In this document: positions 63,038-64,000 of the stretch, in pieces
Position numbering within the stretch: the stretch's first letter is position 1
How the letters are laid out: every line of letters begins with the position of its first letter
Source: an uncultured Pseudomonadota bacterium
GTDB lineage: Bacteria; Pseudomonadota; Gammaproteobacteria; Steroidobacterales; Steroidobacteraceae
Direction: 5' to 3'
Length of the DNA: 64,000 bases
NCBI GenBank assembly: GCA_903828595.1
Contig: CAIKMS010000007.1
Location: forward strand, 1-64,000
The notes under the pieces: model-generated
Told to the model about the DNA's origin: nothing
The model's database searches: none
What the model saw: only the letters and a program-made list of their open reading frames with translations
Translations under genes and position numbers: made by a program

Positions 63038-63691
63038 ATGCCGCGCTATGAACGAGTCACCGAAATTTGCGCCCTATTGAGTCGCTCCCGCGAACCGGTA
63101 AGCCTGCAAAGTTTATGTGCTGAGATGGAAGTCGCACCGGCAACGGTGAAGCGCCTACTGCGCTTTCTGCGCGAAGATTTAAGACTTGCCGTTTATTTTG
63201 ACCGAGATCTCGGCGGTTACCTGTTGCTGCGGCCACCCGATCCAAACCCCATGCACCGGCGCAACACCGACCCGCCGGCCACGCACAGGGCACGCTCTCA
63301 AGGCACGACTTCCCCCGATCCCACAACGCTCAGACCTCTCTCGAACTCAATCGGATCATTATTTGATCCACCCGCATCCCCAGATCCGCCGCAAACCTCC
63401 CACCCTCAAAACGGCAACACGCACCCCACCGGGCAATGCGCGACCTTGAAGTTCGCCGCATCCCATGCTGCTCATGCCTTGCAACGCGCTCAACGTCATC
63501 CACAGCAGACAACGGAAATACTCGATGACGGAAGTGTCCTGCTCAACGTGCGCTATGACGACGCCTGGCAAATACAGCAAGAGGTATTGAGCCTAGGCGC
63601 CGGCGTTGAAATTTTAGCGCCCACACAGCTGCGTCAGGCCTTCGTTCAAAACCTAAGAGCGATCCTAGGCTCCTATACCAAGCTTGCTTAG
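63038..63691 (+). CDS. HTH-WCX transcriptional regulator lacking the WYL core
   Basis: The product is 217 aa. Residues 1-65 form a DeoR/HTH_11-type winged helix (LSRSREPVSLQSLCAEMEVAPATVKRLLRFL, then DRDLGGYLL). Residues about 70-135 are a Pro/Thr/Ser-rich linker. Residues about 137-215 match the WCX C-terminal domain of WYL regulators: LKFAASHAAHALQRAQRHPQQ, ILDDGSVLLNVRYDD, LGAGVEILAPTQLRQAF. Ordinary WYL proteins (about 320 aa) have the ligand-binding WYL domain between these parts; here it is absent. AGGAAGG precedes the ATG. Divergent from the DUF6502 operon, which it may control. Confidence 0.75.
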   Translation: MPRYERVTEICALLSRSREPVSLQSLCAEMEVAPATVKRLLRFLREDLRLAVYFDRDLGGYLLLRPPDPNPMHRRNTDPPATHRARSQGTTSPDPTTLRPLSNSIGSLFDPPASPDPPQTSHPQNGNTHPTGQCATLKFAASHAAHALQRAQRHPQQTTEILDDGSVLLNVRYDDAWQIQQEVLSLGAGVEILAPTQLRQAFVQNLRAILGSYTKLA

Positions 63692-63694
63692 CGC

Positions 63695-64000
63695 TCAGGC
63701 CAAGTCCACCACCTCAACCGCCGACTCGGGGATGGCTTCCCCGTAAAACAAACTACCCACTCGCGCGAAGCGCTCAGCTCCATCGGTCGCCAGAAAGCGC
63801 ACCGCACGAGGGTCGGCAAGGCCCTCTTGGGCAAGTAGCCTTAGTGAGGCTAACGTCGCCCTGACAGCCAGTGCGGTCGTAGCCGCCGAGTCCACCCAAC
63901 GATGCTCAGGCGTCAACAACGACTGCAGCACGGGCAAGAAAACCGGAAAATGCGTGCAACCCAAAACGACCGTATCGACCGGCGTCACCGCAATGGGGGC
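63695..64000 (-). CDS. murI: glutamate racemase, C-terminal part (runs off the window)
   Basis: The frame is open to the window edge (upstream codons continue past the internal GTG 63988). The segment VDTVVLGCTHFPVFLPVL holds the second catalytic Cys of Asp/Glu racemases, and the following WVDSAATTALAVRATL matches the family's WIDSGxAxA region. MurI supplies D-glutamate for peptidoglycan. The C-terminus is about 100 residues; the N-terminal half lies outside. Confidence 0.88.
   Translation of the reverse strand, partial: APIAVTPVDTVVLGCTHFPVFLPVLQSLLTPEHRWVDSAATTALAVRATLASLRLLAQEGLADPRAVRFLATDGAERFARVGSLFYGEAIPESAVEVVDLA

Overview
The window comes from the chromosome of a moderately GC-rich, Gram-negative gammaproteobacterium. 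Evidence is the full lipid A/LPS export gene set (kdsB, lpxK, msbA, lolCDE), an OprI-like lipoprotein, RseA/RseB sigma-E control, and the lepA-lepB-rnc-era-recO-pdxJ-acpS order. The lexA-imuA-imuB-dnaE2 mutagenesis cassette, the exbB-exbD-msbA-lpxK-Trm112-kdsB-phosphatase order, an SDHAF4-type protein and DUF6502 proteins point to an early-branching lineage near Xanthomonadales, Steroidobacterales or Nevskiales. That placement is inference from gene content. No rRNA, tRNA, IS element, prophage or CRISPR array was recognised.

Layout. 1-5123 (+): part of a type II secretion cluster (end of gspC, then gspD, gspE, gspF). 5263-5493 (+): a small acidic protein. 5560-11652 (-): the SOS operon lexA-imuA-imuB-dnaE2, with two LexA boxes over the promoter. 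11739-13888 (-): a diheme c4-type cytochrome and a large monoheme, probably barrel-forming protein. 14253-17243 (+): an OprI-like lipoprotein, an ArnT/GT39-like membrane glycosyltransferase interrupted near its 3' end by a -1 frameshift at an A7 run, and an SDR oxidoreductase. 17292-21487 (-): an L,D-transpeptidase, then fabH, plsX, rpmF and yceD, with a small (+) gene between. 21656-28698: maf, rluC, rne with a long leader, a GNAT acetyltransferase and a flavin monooxygenase. 28818-37456 (-): envelope biogenesis, from a phosphatase and kdsB through lpxK, msbA, exbDB to lolDEC. 37577-41661 (+): mfd and a CsiV-like protein.

41684-59139 (-) is a nearly continuous 17-kb co-directional block: PAS-GGDEF-like, nagZ, CYTH, rlmD, acpS, pdxJ, recO, era, rnc, DUF4845, lepB, lepA, glutaredoxin-like, rseB, rseA, rpoE, sdhE, sdhBADC and an SDHAF4-like gene. 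It joins cofactor and RNA housekeeping, the envelope-stress sigma factor with a recognisable self-regulated promoter, and complex II with two assembly factors. 59333-64000 holds ygfZ (+), three coupled DUF6502 paralogs (-), a divergent HTH regulator whose WYL core is replaced by a proline-rich linker (+), and the end of murI (-).

Most of the window is conserved housekeeping DNA. The least explained parts are the triple-DUF6502/WYL-less regulator locus, the frameshifted glycosyltransferase, the PAS protein with a dead GGDEF motif but an intact RxxD site, and the small protein at 18443 with a duplicated Trp motif.
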